Shown in pieces: positions 17,655-26,737 of a DNA stretch of 64,000 nt. The notes under the pieces were generated by a model, which saw nothing but the letters and a program-made list of their open reading frames with translations, did not search any database and was not told where the DNA came from. Each line of letters opens with the position of its first letter. The first letter of the stretch is position 1. Position numbers and translations under genes: made by a program. This DNA comes from Lachnospiraceae bacterium (GTDB lineage: Bacteria > Bacillota > Clostridia > Lachnospirales > Lachnospiraceae), in contig JAILOV010000062.1 of assembly GCA_024690605.1 (NCBI GenBank), forward strand, positions 1 through 64,000. Reading direction: 5' to 3'.

Positions 17655-19853
17655 ATGGAGGATTTGCTTGAAGATCTGAATGAGGCACAGCGGGAGGCCG
17701 TCACGGCAACGGAGGGCTGTGTGCGTGTGATTGCGGGAGCGGGCAGCGGCAAGACGCGGGCGCTCTCGCATCGCTTTGCTTATCTGGTCAATGAGCTCGG
17801 CATCCTGCCGGGCCATATCCTGTGCGTCACCTTTACCAGCAAGTCGGCGAATGAGATGCGTCAGCGCATCCACCGTCTGACCGGTGACAATGACACCGGC
17901 TATATCAACACCTTTCACGGCTTCTGCAATTCCATCCTGCAGGAGGATTCCCACGCGGTCCAGTATCCGAAGAATTTCCTGGTGCTCGATAACAGCGATA
18001 TCGATGACATGTTAAAGATCATCTATGAGGAGCGGGGGCTGTCCCTGCGTGACATGACCTTTGCCCGGGCGAGGGACATGTTTGAGATCCGCAAGACGAT
18101 CGAGGAACAGGACTATCTGAAGGATATGATCGCCATGCCGCTCACGGCTCTTAAGGATAAATATGACCGGGCGGTGAAAACGGAGGACATTCTGTTCTAC
18201 GGCTATCTCTATCAGGAGAAAAAGTGCTTCGGTCTGGACTATAACGATCTGATCATGTTCGCACTCCACATTTTTTCGGAGCACCCGGACATCCGTGAGA
18301 AATGGCAGAAGCGTCTGGAATACATCATGATCGATGAGTTTCAGGATATCGACGGACTGCAGCATAAGCTCATGGAGATCCTTGCGGGTTACCACCACAA
18401 CCTGTTCATCGTGGGCGATCCGGACCAGACGATCTACACCTGGCGCGGTGCCGATGTGAAATTTCTTCTGGAGTTCGATAAAAACTTTCCGCACACACGC
18501 ACGATCATGCTCAACGAAAACTACCGTTCCACGCCGCAGGTGCTGCACGCGGCCAACGCACTGATCGGTGTCAACAAAAGCCGCATCAAAAAGGATCTCA
18601 TTCCCGTGCGCGGGGACGGCGAGAGTGTGCGCTGTCATTTCGCCGGGGATGCGGCGGCGGAGGCGGACTGGATTACCGGTGAGATGCTCGTGCTAAAAGG
18701 GAAAGGCGTTCCCTGGCGGGATATGGCGGTGCTCTATCGCGCGCACTACGTGTCCCGCACGATCGAGGAGGCCATGATCCGCGAGGACATCCCCTACACG
18801 ATCACCTCGGGGGTGCCGTTCTTTGCCCGGGCGGAGATCAAGGATGCCCTCTGTTATCTGCGCATGGTCGTGTTCCGGGATGACCTGTCCTTCCGCCGGA
18901 TCGTCAATGTTCCCAAACGCAACATGGGTAACCGGCGTATGCGTTTTCTCGAGGAGGCGGCGGCAGCGAACGGCGGCACCCTCTACGAATCGCTCGTGCG
19001 CAGTCTTGAAGATCCGCTGTTTAAGGGAACAAAGGCGCAGGCCTTTGTCGATCTTATCGAGCGGTTCGCCGCAGCGCTGAGCGCACAGACACCGGCTTCC
19101 GAGATGCTCGCAAAGCTCCTGGATGAGAGCGGCTATGAGGAAGCGCTGCGCACGGAGGGCGCGCAGGACAGGCTGGACAATCTGGCGGAGCTCAAACAGT
19201 CCGTCCATGAATATGAGACAAGCTGCGGAGAGGAGACCGCCGTTGAGGATTATCTGCGGCATATCGCGTTGTTTACCAATGCCGATGCCGTATCCGACCG
19301 GGTGGACAAGGTGCGGCTCATGACGGTGCATGCGGCCAAGGGACTGGAGTTTCCTTATGTGTTCCTGCCGGGCCTCAACGAGGGGATCTTTCCCTCACGC
19401 AAGGTGCACACTCTTCCCGGAATGGAAGAGGAGCGTCGTCTGGCCTTTGTGGCCATGACGCGCACAAAGGACAGGCTGTATCTTTCCGAGGCCGGAGGGA
19501 CCGGTTTCGAGGGGATCCCGCGATATCCCTCCCGGTTTCTTCTGGAGATCGATCCGGCACTTCTGGAGTATACCGCACAGCCGGATGAGCAGCTGCTGCG
19601 CGCTGCCAAAGACTATATCGAACGCGACAGACGCACCTTTTTGCCGGCCGCGGAGGCGCTGTTTTCCGAGGGAGACCGTGTGCGCCACGCAGCCTTCGGG
19701 ACAGGGATCATCCTCGCGGTTGACAGGGAAGATGCCGCTTATACCGTGCAGTTTGACCGGCTGGAGACGCCGCGCAGGCTCACGTTCCGCGTGAAGATGA
19801 AGCCGGAAAACGGCGGGGAAGCCGCAAAGAGCGGAGAGGCAGACGATGCGTAG
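17655..19853 (+). CDS. pcrA: UvrD/PcrA-type superfamily 1 DNA helicase
   Basis: A 732-residue 3'-5' helicase acting in repair and replication-fork clearing. All SF1A motifs are visible in order: AGAGSGKT (27-34), TSKSANEM, DEFQD, GDPDQTIYTWRGAD, LNENYRS, VHAAKGLEF and VAMTRTKDRL. The C-terminal Tudor-like domain of PcrA is present (EGDRVRHAAFGTGII). The ATG at 17655 gives the standard N-terminus (LLEDLNEAQREAV), but the promoter -10 box ends only seven bases before it, so the message would be leaderless unless another start is used. Downstream genes overlap it, suggesting an operon. Confidence 0.92.
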   Translation: MEDLLEDLNEAQREAVTATEGCVRVIAGAGSGKTRALSHRFAYLVNELGILPGHILCVTFTSKSANEMRQRIHRLTGDNDTGYINTFHGFCNSILQEDSHAVQYPKNFLVLDNSDIDDMLKIIYEERGLSLRDMTFARARDMFEIRKTIEEQDYLKDMIAMPLTALKDKYDRAVKTEDILFYGYLYQEKKCFGLDYNDLIMFALHIFSEHPDIREKWQKRLEYIMIDEFQDIDGLQHKLMEILAGYHHNLFIVGDPDQTIYTWRGADVKFLLEFDKNFPHTRTIMLNENYRSTPQVLHAANALIGVNKSRIKKDLIPVRGDGESVRCHFAGDAAAEADWITGEMLVLKGKGVPWRDMAVLYRAHYVSRTIEEAMIREDIPYTITSGVPFFARAEIKDALCYLRMVVFRDDLSFRRIVNVPKRNMGNRRMRFLEEAAAANGGTLYESLVRSLEDPLFKGTKAQAFVDLIERFAAALSAQTPASEMLAKLLDESGYEEALRTEGAQDRLDNLAELKQSVHEYETSCGEETAVEDYLRHIALFTNADAVSDRVDKVRLMTVHAAKGLEFPYVFLPGLNEGIFPSRKVHTLPGMEEERRLAFVAMTRTKDRLYLSEAGGTGFEGIPRYPSRFLLEIDPALLEYTAQPDEQLLRAAKDYIERDRRTFLPAAEALFSEGDRVRHAAFGTGIILAVDREDAAYTVQFDRLETPRRLTFRVKMKPENGGEAAKSGEADDA

Positions 19854-20295
19854 CGGCGGACAGCAGGGGACAACGCCTCTCCTGCGGAAGAACGATCTGC
19901 TTCTTGCGGGGGCACTCGTCCTGCTATCGCTCGGTATGCTCTTCCTGTCGGCGGTCCGTGCGGGGAACCGGCAGGAGGAGACCTGGATCCGCATCCTTCG
20001 GGACGGCGAGGAGATCGGTGTCTGGCCGCTGTCCGCCGACGCGGTCTTTACCGTGCCGGCTTCCGCGGACAGAGAGGTGGTCGAGGGCAGGATCGCCGGA
20101 GGCCTCTCGGATGTCAATACCGTTGTGATCGAGAACGGGACCTGCCGGGTCTCGGAGGCGGACTGTCCGGACCGGATCTGCGTGGAAAGGGGACGGATCT
20201 CCGTGAGCGGTGAGACGATCGTCTGTCTGCCGCACCGGCTGGTGATCGAGGTGATCGGCGCGGAGCGTGCCGGGGTGGACGATGTTTCAAACTGA
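19846..20295 (+). CDS. NusG domain II-containing membrane-anchored protein
   Basis: A 149-residue protein with one N-terminal hydrophobic segment (residues 17-38) and an extracellular NusG-II-like domain with the signature CPDRICVERGRIS and LPHRLVIEV near the C-terminus. Such proteins commonly precede a Gx-transporter gene in Firmicutes and are thought to work with isoprenoid-related functions; the role is not established. Its ATG overlaps the helicase gene by eight bases. Confidence 0.85.
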   Translation: MRSGGQQGTTPLLRKNDLLLAGALVLLSLGMLFLSAVRAGNRQEETWIRILRDGEEIGVWPLSADAVFTVPASADREVVEGRIAGGLSDVNTVVIENGTCRVSEADCPDRICVERGRISVSGETIVCLPHRLVIEVIGAERAGVDDVSN

Positions 20296-20860
20296 CGGCG
20301 AAACGGCATCTCGGGGGACGGCCGGAACGGGACGGTCCGTCGCGTGGGGCGGTCTTCTGCTGACATTTGCTCTGGCGCTTGCCTATGTGGAATCCTGCAT
20401 CCCGTTTTTCTTCGGCGTGCCGGGCATGAAGCTGGGACTTCCGAATCTGGCGGTGGTGCTGCTTCTGTTCCGTCGGAACGACGGGGGAAAGAACGGCCGT
20501 GCGCGGGCGGTCCGGGACGCCGCGATGGTCAACATCCTGCGGATCGTGCTCGCCGGCTTCCTCTTCGGTTCCCTGTTCGGCATTCTCTTCAGCCTGGCCG
20601 GGGCTTTTTTCAGTCTCGCGGTTATGGTATGGTTGATGCATACGGGACGATTCGGTGTGACGGGAGTCAGTATCGCGGGCGGGGTCGCGCACAATGCCGC
20701 ACAGCTTGCCGTGGCGGTATTTCTGGTAAAGACGTCGGGCATTCTCTACTATGCACCTTTTCTGCTCCTCGCGGGGACACTCACGGGAGCGCTGATCGGT
20801 CTGACGGCCGGCGCGGTGCTGGTCAGGATCCCGGTTGAAAAACAGGAGGAAGAGAAATGA
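20282..20860 (+). CDS. Gx transporter family protein (heptaprenyl diphosphate synthase component I-like)
   Basis: A 192-residue polytopic membrane protein with about five hydrophobic segments. The motif FFFGVPGMKLGLPNLAVV near residues 40-57 marks the Gx transporter family, often annotated as heptaprenyl diphosphate synthase component I and resembling ECF-type S components. ATG at 20282 overlaps the NusG-II gene; a GTG at 20267 is a possible alternative. Next to the NusG-II gene as in other Clostridia. Substrate is unknown. Confidence 0.85.
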   Translation: MFQTDGETASRGTAGTGRSVAWGGLLLTFALALAYVESCIPFFFGVPGMKLGLPNLAVVLLLFRRNDGGKNGRARAVRDAAMVNILRIVLAGFLFGSLFGILFSLAGAFFSLAVMVWLMHTGRFGVTGVSIAGGVAHNAAQLAVAVFLVKTSGILYYAPFLLLAGTLTGALIGLTAGAVLVRIPVEKQEEEK

Positions 20861-21468
20861 TCGCATTTGTTTCGGGGATCCTTGAGCAGATCACGGAGGA
20901 TTCGGCGGTCATCGACACGGGCGGGATCGGCTATGAGGTCACGGTCTCGCAGGACGTGATCTCGCGTCTGCCGTCCGTCGGTGACGAGGTGAAGCTCTAC
21001 ACACATTTTCAGGTCACGCAGGACGCGTTTCGTCTTTACGGGTTTCTCTCCCGCGATGATCTGGCGATCTTTAAGCGGCTGATCACCGTCAGCGGACTGG
21101 GACCCAAGGGCGGGCAGGCGATCCTGTCCGTGCTCACGCCGGATGAGCTGCGCTTTGCGATCCTCTCGGGCAATGTCAAAGCCATCACGGCAGCACCCGG
21201 TATCGGCAAGAAGATCGCGGAACGTGTCATCCTGGAACTCAAGGACCGGTTCTCCGACGACGAACTGACGGGCGGGATCACGACCGGAGGCGATGCGGCC
21301 CGCATCCCGCTTTCGGAGGATGATCCCGGCAAGGAAGCGGTCGAGGCGCTGGTTGCTTTGGGTTACAATGCGCAGGAGGCCATGCGCGCCGTGCGCTCGG
21401 CGGCCGGCGGACAGGAAGGGCTGGATGTAGAAAATCTTTTGAAAGCAGCACTGAAGGAGTTGATGTAA
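20857..21468 (+). CDS. ruvA: Holliday junction branch-migration protein RuvA
   Basis: A 203-residue protein of normal RuvA length. It starts [11 protein letters not shown], has the OB-fold region to residue 65 (FRLYGF), the helix-hairpin-helix pairs [10 protein letters not shown] and [11 protein letters not shown] in the middle, and the small C-terminal RuvB-contact domain ending ALVALGY...AALKEL. It binds four-way junctions and loads RuvB. Its ATG overlaps the previous stop, and ruvB follows after one base. Confidence 0.97.
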   Translation: MIAFVSGILEQITEDSAVIDTGGIGYEVTVSQDVISRLPSVGDEVKLYTHFQVTQDAFRLYGFLSRDDLAIFKRLITVSGLGPKGGQAILSVLTPDELRFAILSGNVKAITAAPGIGKKIAERVILELKDRFSDDELTGGITTGGDAARIPLSEDDPGKEAVEALVALGYNAQEAMRAVRSAAGGQEGLDVENLLKAALKELM

Positions 21469-21469
21469 T

Positions 21470-22504
21470 ATGGCTGATAAGCGGACCATCCGTACCGGCG
21501 GCACCATGGAAGCCGCACAGACGCCCGAGGACGGCAGGATTGAAAACTCCCTGCGTCCGAAAAAACTGGCGGACTATGTCGGACAGAAGAAGATCAGGGA
21601 GAGTCTGAAGATCTACATCGAGGCGGCGAAGGGGCGTGGCGAGGCACTGGATCACCTCCTGTTCTACGGGCCGCCCGGTCTCGGAAAGACAACGCTCGCC
21701 GGGATCATCGCGGCGGAGATGGGCGTGAACATCCGCATCACCAGCGGACCGGCGATCGAAAAGCCGGGGGAGATGGCGGCGATCCTCAACAATCTGCAGG
21801 AGGGGGACATCCTGTTCATCGATGAGATCCACCGTCTGAACAGACAGGTGGAGGAGGTGCTCTATCCGGCGATGGAAGATTTCTGCATCGACATCATGAT
21901 CGGCAAGGGTCCCACCGCGCGATCGATCCGACTGGATCTGCCGCATTTCACCCTGGTGGGGGCAACCACCCGCGCGGGCATGCTCTCGGCACCTCTGCGG
22001 GATCGGTTTGGTATGTTGCATCGCATGGAATTCTACGATGTCGCGGAGCTGAAGCAGATCATCCTCCAGTCGGCCGGTGTGCTGGGCGTCCGCGTCGAGG
22101 ACGGCGGCGCACGGGAGATGGCCCGCAGGAGCCGCGGGACACCGCGTATTGCCAACCGGATCCTAAAGCGCGTCAGGGATTTCGCACAGGTGCGTTTTGA
22201 CGGTGTGATCACCGAAGAGATCGCGGTCACGGCACTCGATCTCATGGATGTGGACAGACTGGGACTGGATCACACGGACCGGAATCTTCTGATGACGATG
22301 ATCGAGCGCTTTTCCGGCGGTCCGGTCGGACTGGACACCATCGCCGCGGCGATCGGCGAGGACGCGGGGACGATCGAGGATGTCTATGAACCCTATCTGA
22401 TCAAGAACGGGCTGATCAACCGGACACCCAGAGGCCGTGTCGCGACGGAGGAGGCATACCGGCATCTGGGACTCGGCGCTCCGGGATTCCTGAACAACGA
22501 CTGA
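21470..22504 (+). CDS. ruvB: Holliday junction branch-migration helicase RuvB
   Basis: A 344-residue AAA+ ATPase. Walker A GPPGLGKT is at 67-74, Walker B DEIH at 118-121, sensor 1 GATTRAG follows, and the winged-helix C-terminus contains [15 protein letters not shown] and TPRGRVAT. Together with RuvA it drives branch migration in recombinational repair. No ruvC is seen, as expected in Firmicutes, which use RecU. Confidence 0.98.
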   Translation: MADKRTIRTGGTMEAAQTPEDGRIENSLRPKKLADYVGQKKIRESLKIYIEAAKGRGEALDHLLFYGPPGLGKTTLAGIIAAEMGVNIRITSGPAIEKPGEMAAILNNLQEGDILFIDEIHRLNRQVEEVLYPAMEDFCIDIMIGKGPTARSIRLDLPHFTLVGATTRAGMLSAPLRDRFGMLHRMEFYDVAELKQIILQSAGVLGVRVEDGGAREMARRSRGTPRIANRILKRVRDFAQVRFDGVITEEIAVTALDLMDVDRLGLDHTDRNLLMTMIERFSGGPVGLDTIAAAIGEDAGTIEDVYEPYLIKNGLINRTPRGRVATEEAYRHLGLGAPGFLNND

Positions 22505-22533
22505 ACAACGGAACAACAATTCCCGATGAGGTG

Positions 22534-22562
22534 TTGGAACCGTTCGGGTTTTGTGCTAGAAT
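22534..22562 (+). promoter_or_regulatory. Promoter of zapA
   Basis: TTGGAA (22534-22539) and TAGAAT (22557-22562), 17 bases apart, with a TG one base upstream of the -10 box. It lies in the 110-base gap after ruvB. Confidence 0.65.
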
Positions 22563-22614
22563 AAAGGATGCGGTTTGCGCATCATGTTCTTTAGGACCAC
22601 AGGAGGATGACATT

Positions 22615-23028
22615 ATGGCGGGAAAGACCGATACCGAGGTGATCATCGGCGGCAGAGTGATCACACTGAGCGGATTTGAGAGCGAGGAATACCTGCAGCG
22701 GGTAGCCTCCTATCTGAACAGCAAACTGAATGAGTGCAGTCAGACGGAGGGTTTCAAGCATCAGCCGATCGATATGCAGTCCATCCTGGTGCAGCTCAAT
22801 ATCAGCGATGACTATTTCAAGGCCAAGAAGCAGATCGAGGAGCTGCAGGAACAGCTCGATGAAAAGGACAAAGAACTCTACGATCTCAAGCATGAGCTGA
22901 TCGCATCGCAGATCAAGCAGGAAAATACCGAGAAAAAGATGCAGTCCATGAAGGAGGAGCTCGACGAGACAGGTAAGAAGCTCCTGTTGCTGGAGGCGCT
23001 TCAGAAGAACAATGAAAAGAAGGGATGA
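22615..23028 (+). CDS. zapA: Cell division protein ZapA
   Basis: A 137-residue protein with the ZapA N-terminal domain (EVIIGGRVITLSGFESEEYLQ, positions 8-28, quoted in part) and a long C-terminal coiled coil (residues about 78-130, rich in Glu, Lys, Leu heptads). It bundles FtsZ filaments at the division ring. AGGAGG precedes ATG 22615; the longer frame from 22531 starts inside the promoter region and is rejected. Own promoter and terminator. Confidence 0.9.
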   Translation: MAGKTDTEVIIGGRVITLSGFESEEYLQRVASYLNSKLNECSQTEGFKHQPIDMQSILVQLNISDDYFKAKKQIEELQEQLDEKDKELYDLKHELIASQIKQENTEKKMQSMKEELDETGKKLLLLEALQKNNEKKG

Positions 23029-23034
23029 CACAGC

Positions 23035-23060
23035 AGGCCGCCGAATGGCGGCCTTGCCTT
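23035..23060 (+). terminator. Terminator after zapA
   Basis: AGGCCGCC (23035-23042) pairs with GGCGGCCT (23047-23054) around GAAT, followed by TGCCTTTT. Confidence 0.7.
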
Positions 23061-23076
23061 TTCGAGGGGGCATTTA

Positions 23077-24474
23077 TTGAAAAAGCCGGAACTTCTGGCT
23101 CCGGCGGGGGAATACGCCGGACTTGTCGGTGCTGTCGCTGCCGGAGCGGATGCGGTCTATCTCGGCGGTGACCGGTTCGGGGCGCGCGCCTACGCCAGAA
23201 ACTTCACAACGGAGGAACTGGTGCGCGGCCTGTCTTTTGCCCATCTGCATGGGCGCAGGATCTATCTGACGCTGAACACGCTGATCAAGGAGCGCGAGTT
23301 CGGGGAACTGGAGTCGTTTATCGGGCCGCTTGATGATGCCGGGCTGGACGGGATCATCGTGCAGGATCAGGGCGTTCTGGCATTTATCCGGGAGCGTTTT
23401 CCGCGGATCCGTCTGCACGCGAGCACCCAGATGGCGGTCACCGGCGTTTATTCCGCAAGATATCTCAAATCCCGCGGGGTGTCCCGCGTTGTGCCGGCCA
23501 GAGAGCTTTCACTCCGCGAGCTGGAGATGATCCGGCGCGGTACGGACGACGGGGATGGCGGCATGGAGATCGAGGCGTTCATTCACGGCGCGATGTGCTA
23601 TTCCTATTCCGGGATGTGTCTGTTCTCCTCCATGATCGGCGGGAGGAGCGGCAACCGCGGCCGCTGTGCGGGCCCCTGCAGACTGCCCTACACATCCGCG
23701 GACGGGGGCGGGAAGGCTCTTTCCGGGCACAGCGCGGACTATCCGCTGAGTCTCCGTGACATGTGCACCTATCCCGTGCTCGCGGAGATCCTGCGCCCGG
23801 GAGAGGACGGGGAACCGGTCATCAGTTCCCTGAAGATCGAGGGCAGAATGAAGGATCCGGTCTACACGGCCGGTGTGACGGCTGTCTACCGGAAGGCTCT
23901 CGATGCGATCTTTGATGATCCGGAGACTCCCTGGCAGCCGGACGAGGAGGATCTTGCCGTTCTGAAGGGACTCTATCTCCGGACGGATCTCTGTGACGGC
24001 TATTATTTCCGTCACAACAGCGGGGAGATGATCTCCGGGAAGACCCCCGGCTATATCGGCAGTGACAGGGAGACGGAGGAGCGCGTGCGCGCCCGTTTCC
24101 TCGCGGAGTCGCCCCGGATCCCCGTGCGTGTGCATCTGTCCGCGCATGAAGGGAAACCGCTCGTGCTCTCGCTCGAGACCGTACGCCCCGGGGATGCGCA
24201 GCATGATGCCGCTTTCGGAGACGGTGCGGGATCGGACTGCCGGGTGGAACTTACCGGTGTCGTCGCGGCGCATGCCGAAAAGCGGGAAGCCACGCGGGAG
24301 AGTCTGACAGAACAGCTGGACCGTTTCGGCACGAGCGACTTTGAACCTGTCGAACTCTCGGTCGATCTCGCGGGTGCCGTGTTCGTGCCGGCCTCGGCAC
24401 TCAATGAACTCAGACGCAATGCCTGTGCGGCGCTTGCAGACAGACTCCGGAACACGGACGGAGGGCCGCGATGA
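23077..24474 (+). CDS. U32 family peptidase / rRNA hydroxylase-like protein, N-terminal part
   Basis: A 465-residue protein starting with TTG at 23077 after GAGGGGG. It opens with the U32 signature PELLAPAGEYAGL and GADAVYLGG, and carries the conserved Cys cluster CYSYSGMC and CAGPCRLPY near residues 173-205. Residues after about 340 match the DUF3656 region. Long clostridial U32 proteins (about 750-800 residues, related to RlhA which hydroxylates 23S rRNA) continue into a second U32-like half; here that half is a separate gene whose ATG overlaps this stop by four bases. Function as peptidase or RNA-modifying enzyme cannot be decided. Confidence 0.85.
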   Translation: MKKPELLAPAGEYAGLVGAVAAGADAVYLGGDRFGARAYARNFTTEELVRGLSFAHLHGRRIYLTLNTLIKEREFGELESFIGPLDDAGLDGIIVQDQGVLAFIRERFPRIRLHASTQMAVTGVYSARYLKSRGVSRVVPARELSLRELEMIRRGTDDGDGGMEIEAFIHGAMCYSYSGMCLFSSMIGGRSGNRGRCAGPCRLPYTSADGGGKALSGHSADYPLSLRDMCTYPVLAEILRPGEDGEPVISSLKIEGRMKDPVYTAGVTAVYRKALDAIFDDPETPWQPDEEDLAVLKGLYLRTDLCDGYYFRHNSGEMISGKTPGYIGSDRETEERVRARFLAESPRIPVRVHLSAHEGKPLVLSLETVRPGDAQHDAAFGDGAGSDCRVELTGVVAAHAEKREATRESLTEQLDRFGTSDFEPVELSVDLAGAVFVPASALNELRRNACAALADRLRNTDGGPR

Positions 24475-25316
24475 AACGGTGCATCAGCGTGGAAACCGGG
24501 GAACAGCTGCACGAGGTCCTGCGGGAGGAAATGCTTCCGGAGCGACTTTATCTGCCGCTTTCCTTCTGGATGGATGAGCGGACGGAGGCCGCACTGCGGG
24601 AGATCCCCGCACAGACCGAGATTTTTGCGGCGCTCCCCTTCGTGTTCAGAGAGGAACAGGGATCCCGGGCGGAACGGGATCTGCGACGTCTCCTTTCGGG
24701 GGATGCGGGGGACGGTCCCGCGATCTCGGGCGTCCTCGCGCGCAGCCTCGAGGAACTGGCTTTCCTCACAGAAGCGGGATATGACGGCATCCGGGAGGCG
24801 GATCAGCAGATCCCTTTCTGGAACAGCCGGGCACTCTCAGAGACCGCGGCGCTTTTTAATGAGTGGACGCTGTCGCCGGAACTGAACCGGCACGAGATCG
24901 CGGAGCTTCTGGGAGCCTGCGGAGAAATGCGGGAAAATGCCTGCCTGATCATCTACGGACGGACGCCGATGATGGTGAGTGCCGGCTGTGTGCGAAAGAC
25001 GAACGGCCGCTGCACGGGAAGTGGCAGGGAGACCGGTTTCACAGAGTTCCTGCGGGATCGGAAAGGAAAGAACATCCCGGTCACCGGCGACTGCCGCTTC
25101 TGCTATAATGTGATACGAAATGCCGTGCCGACATCGCTGCACAGATTCCGTAAGGAGATCAGGGCGCTGGGTATCGGGCGCGTGCGTCTGGATCTGACAT
25201 CCGAGGACGCGCGTGAGGCACGGGCAGCGCTTGCCCTGTTCCGGCCGGAGAACGGCGGCGGGGAAACGGACACCCTGGAGACGACAAACGGACGGTTTGT
25301 GCACGGAGTGGAGTAG
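24471..25316 (+). CDS. C-terminal half of a split U32 protein
   Basis: A 281-residue soluble protein with no signal peptide. It looks like the C-terminal barrel-like half of long U32/DUF3656 proteins: EAGYDGIREADQQIPFWN, then PELNRHEIAEL, YGRTPMM, and the late Cys pair in VTGDCRFCYNVI, as in those proteins. ATGA overlap with the upstream gene implies coupled translation at a fixed ratio. The split may be natural or come from an old frameshift; neither reading frame shows decay. Confidence 0.75.
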   Translation: MKRCISVETGEQLHEVLREEMLPERLYLPLSFWMDERTEAALREIPAQTEIFAALPFVFREEQGSRAERDLRRLLSGDAGDGPAISGVLARSLEELAFLTEAGYDGIREADQQIPFWNSRALSETAALFNEWTLSPELNRHEIAELLGACGEMRENACLIIYGRTPMMVSAGCVRKTNGRCTGSGRETGFTEFLRDRKGKNIPVTGDCRFCYNVIRNAVPTSLHRFRKEIRALGIGRVRLDLTSEDAREARAALALFRPENGGGETDTLETTNGRFVHGVE

Positions 25317-25321
25317 GAGAC

Positions 25322-26737
25322 ATGCGGGTTTATCTGTCGGAGATCGCAAGAGTTGGGGAAGCACTTCTGATGGTGCTCTATGCTTCGTTCTCCTTTCTTG
25401 TCTTTCTGTACCGGACGGAGAAGAAACGAAAACCGTTCTACATTGCGCAGATGGTCCTGATGATCCTTATTCAGGGACTGCTGTTCATGCAGATGCTCCT
25501 GAAAACGGACGATCTGCGCTATCTGTTCTTTTTTGCGTTTCAGGTTGTCGTGATCCTGTCCACGATTGTGATGTACCGTCTGATCTATCCGGATGCCAAT
25601 CTGCTGATCGTCAACAACATGTGTCTGCTCCTCATGATCAGCATGGCAATCCTGACAAGACTCTCCGGGACCAAGGCGGTCAAACAGTTCATCATCGTGG
25701 TGGCCTCGCTGATCGTGGCGCTGGTGTTGCCCGCAGTGGTGCACCGTTTCCGGTTTCTCTCCGAGCTCTGGTGGCTCTATGCGCTGGCCGGGATCGTGGC
25801 ACTTCTGGTGGTGCTGGTTCTGGGCCGTGTCGTGAACGGTTCCAATATCAACTACTCGGTTGGGGGCGTTACCTTCCAGCCATCGGAGTTCATCAAGATC
25901 TTCTTTGTGTTCTATGTCGCTGCGGCACTCTCCCGGGCGAAGGGTCTGCCGCAGATCTTTCTCGCATCGGTCATCGCCGGCGCGCACGTGCTGATCCTCG
26001 TGTTTTCCAGAGATCTCGGTGCCGGCCTGATCTTTTTTGTCGCCTTTTTCCTCATGCTCTACATCGCCAGGGACAGGTTCCTGTGGCTGTTTGCGGGTTT
26101 GGGTTCCGGCGCGTTTTTCTGCGTGGTCGCCTATCGCCTGTTCGCGCATGTCAGGAACCGCGTGGCGGCCTTTCTCGATCCGTGGAGCGCCATTGAGGGT
26201 GCCGGCTGGCAGGTTGCCCAGTCGCTGTTCGGGATCAGCGTCGGCGGTCCTTTCGGCCTGGGTCTGTACGGCGGAACACCCGCCGCGATCCCTTTTGTGG
26301 AGCAGGATTTTATCTTTTCCGCCGTGGCGGAGGAACTGGGCATCGTCTTCTCCGTCGCGCTCCTTCTGATCTGTCTGTCCACTTTTTTCATGATGCTCCG
26401 GATCTCCGAAAGGATCCGTGATCCGTTCTACAGACTTCTATGCGCGGGGTTCGGTATTGTCTACATCTTTCAGGTGTTCCTGACGGTCGGCGGCGGCGTG
26501 AAGTTCATCCCGCTCACCGGCGTGACACTGCCGTTGGTGAGTTACGGCGGTTCTTCGGTTCTGGCGACGATTCTGACCTTCGGGATCCTGCAGGGGATCG
26601 TGCTGATCCGTGCGGATGAACACCGCGCGGCGGTGGAGCGCCTGACGAAGGAGAAGCAGGGCAGGGAACAGGCCGGAAAGGGCAGGAGATCGGGAAGATC
26701 ACACCGCATCAGCGAGGACGAAGATGAGGAAGCGTGA
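25322..26737 (+). CDS. FtsW/RodA/SpoVE-family peptidoglycan glycosyltransferase
   Basis: A 471-residue polytopic membrane protein of the SEDS family with about ten or more hydrophobic segments. Family motifs are visible: GGVTFQPSEFIKI near residue 180, LGAGLIFFVAF, QSLFGISVGGPFGLGLYGG, EELGIVFS and PLTGVTLPLVSYGGSS near residue 397. It polymerises lipid II glycan strands together with its class B PBP, encoded by the next gene, whose start overlaps this one by 14 bases. It has a longer N-terminal region than typical RodA and a basic C-terminal tail. Confidence 0.92.
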   Translation: MRVYLSEIARVGEALLMVLYASFSFLVFLYRTEKKRKPFYIAQMVLMILIQGLLFMQMLLKTDDLRYLFFFAFQVVVILSTIVMYRLIYPDANLLIVNNMCLLLMISMAILTRLSGTKAVKQFIIVVASLIVALVLPAVVHRFRFLSELWWLYALAGIVALLVVLVLGRVVNGSNINYSVGGVTFQPSEFIKIFFVFYVAAALSRAKGLPQIFLASVIAGAHVLILVFSRDLGAGLIFFVAFFLMLYIARDRFLWLFAGLGSGAFFCVVAYRLFAHVRNRVAAFLDPWSAIEGAGWQVAQSLFGISVGGPFGLGLYGGTPAAIPFVEQDFIFSAVAEELGIVFSVALLLICLSTFFMMLRISERIRDPFYRLLCAGFGIVYIFQVFLTVGGGVKFIPLTGVTLPLVSYGGSSVLATILTFGILQGIVLIRADEHRAAVERLTKEKQGREQAGKGRRSGRSHRISEDEDEEA

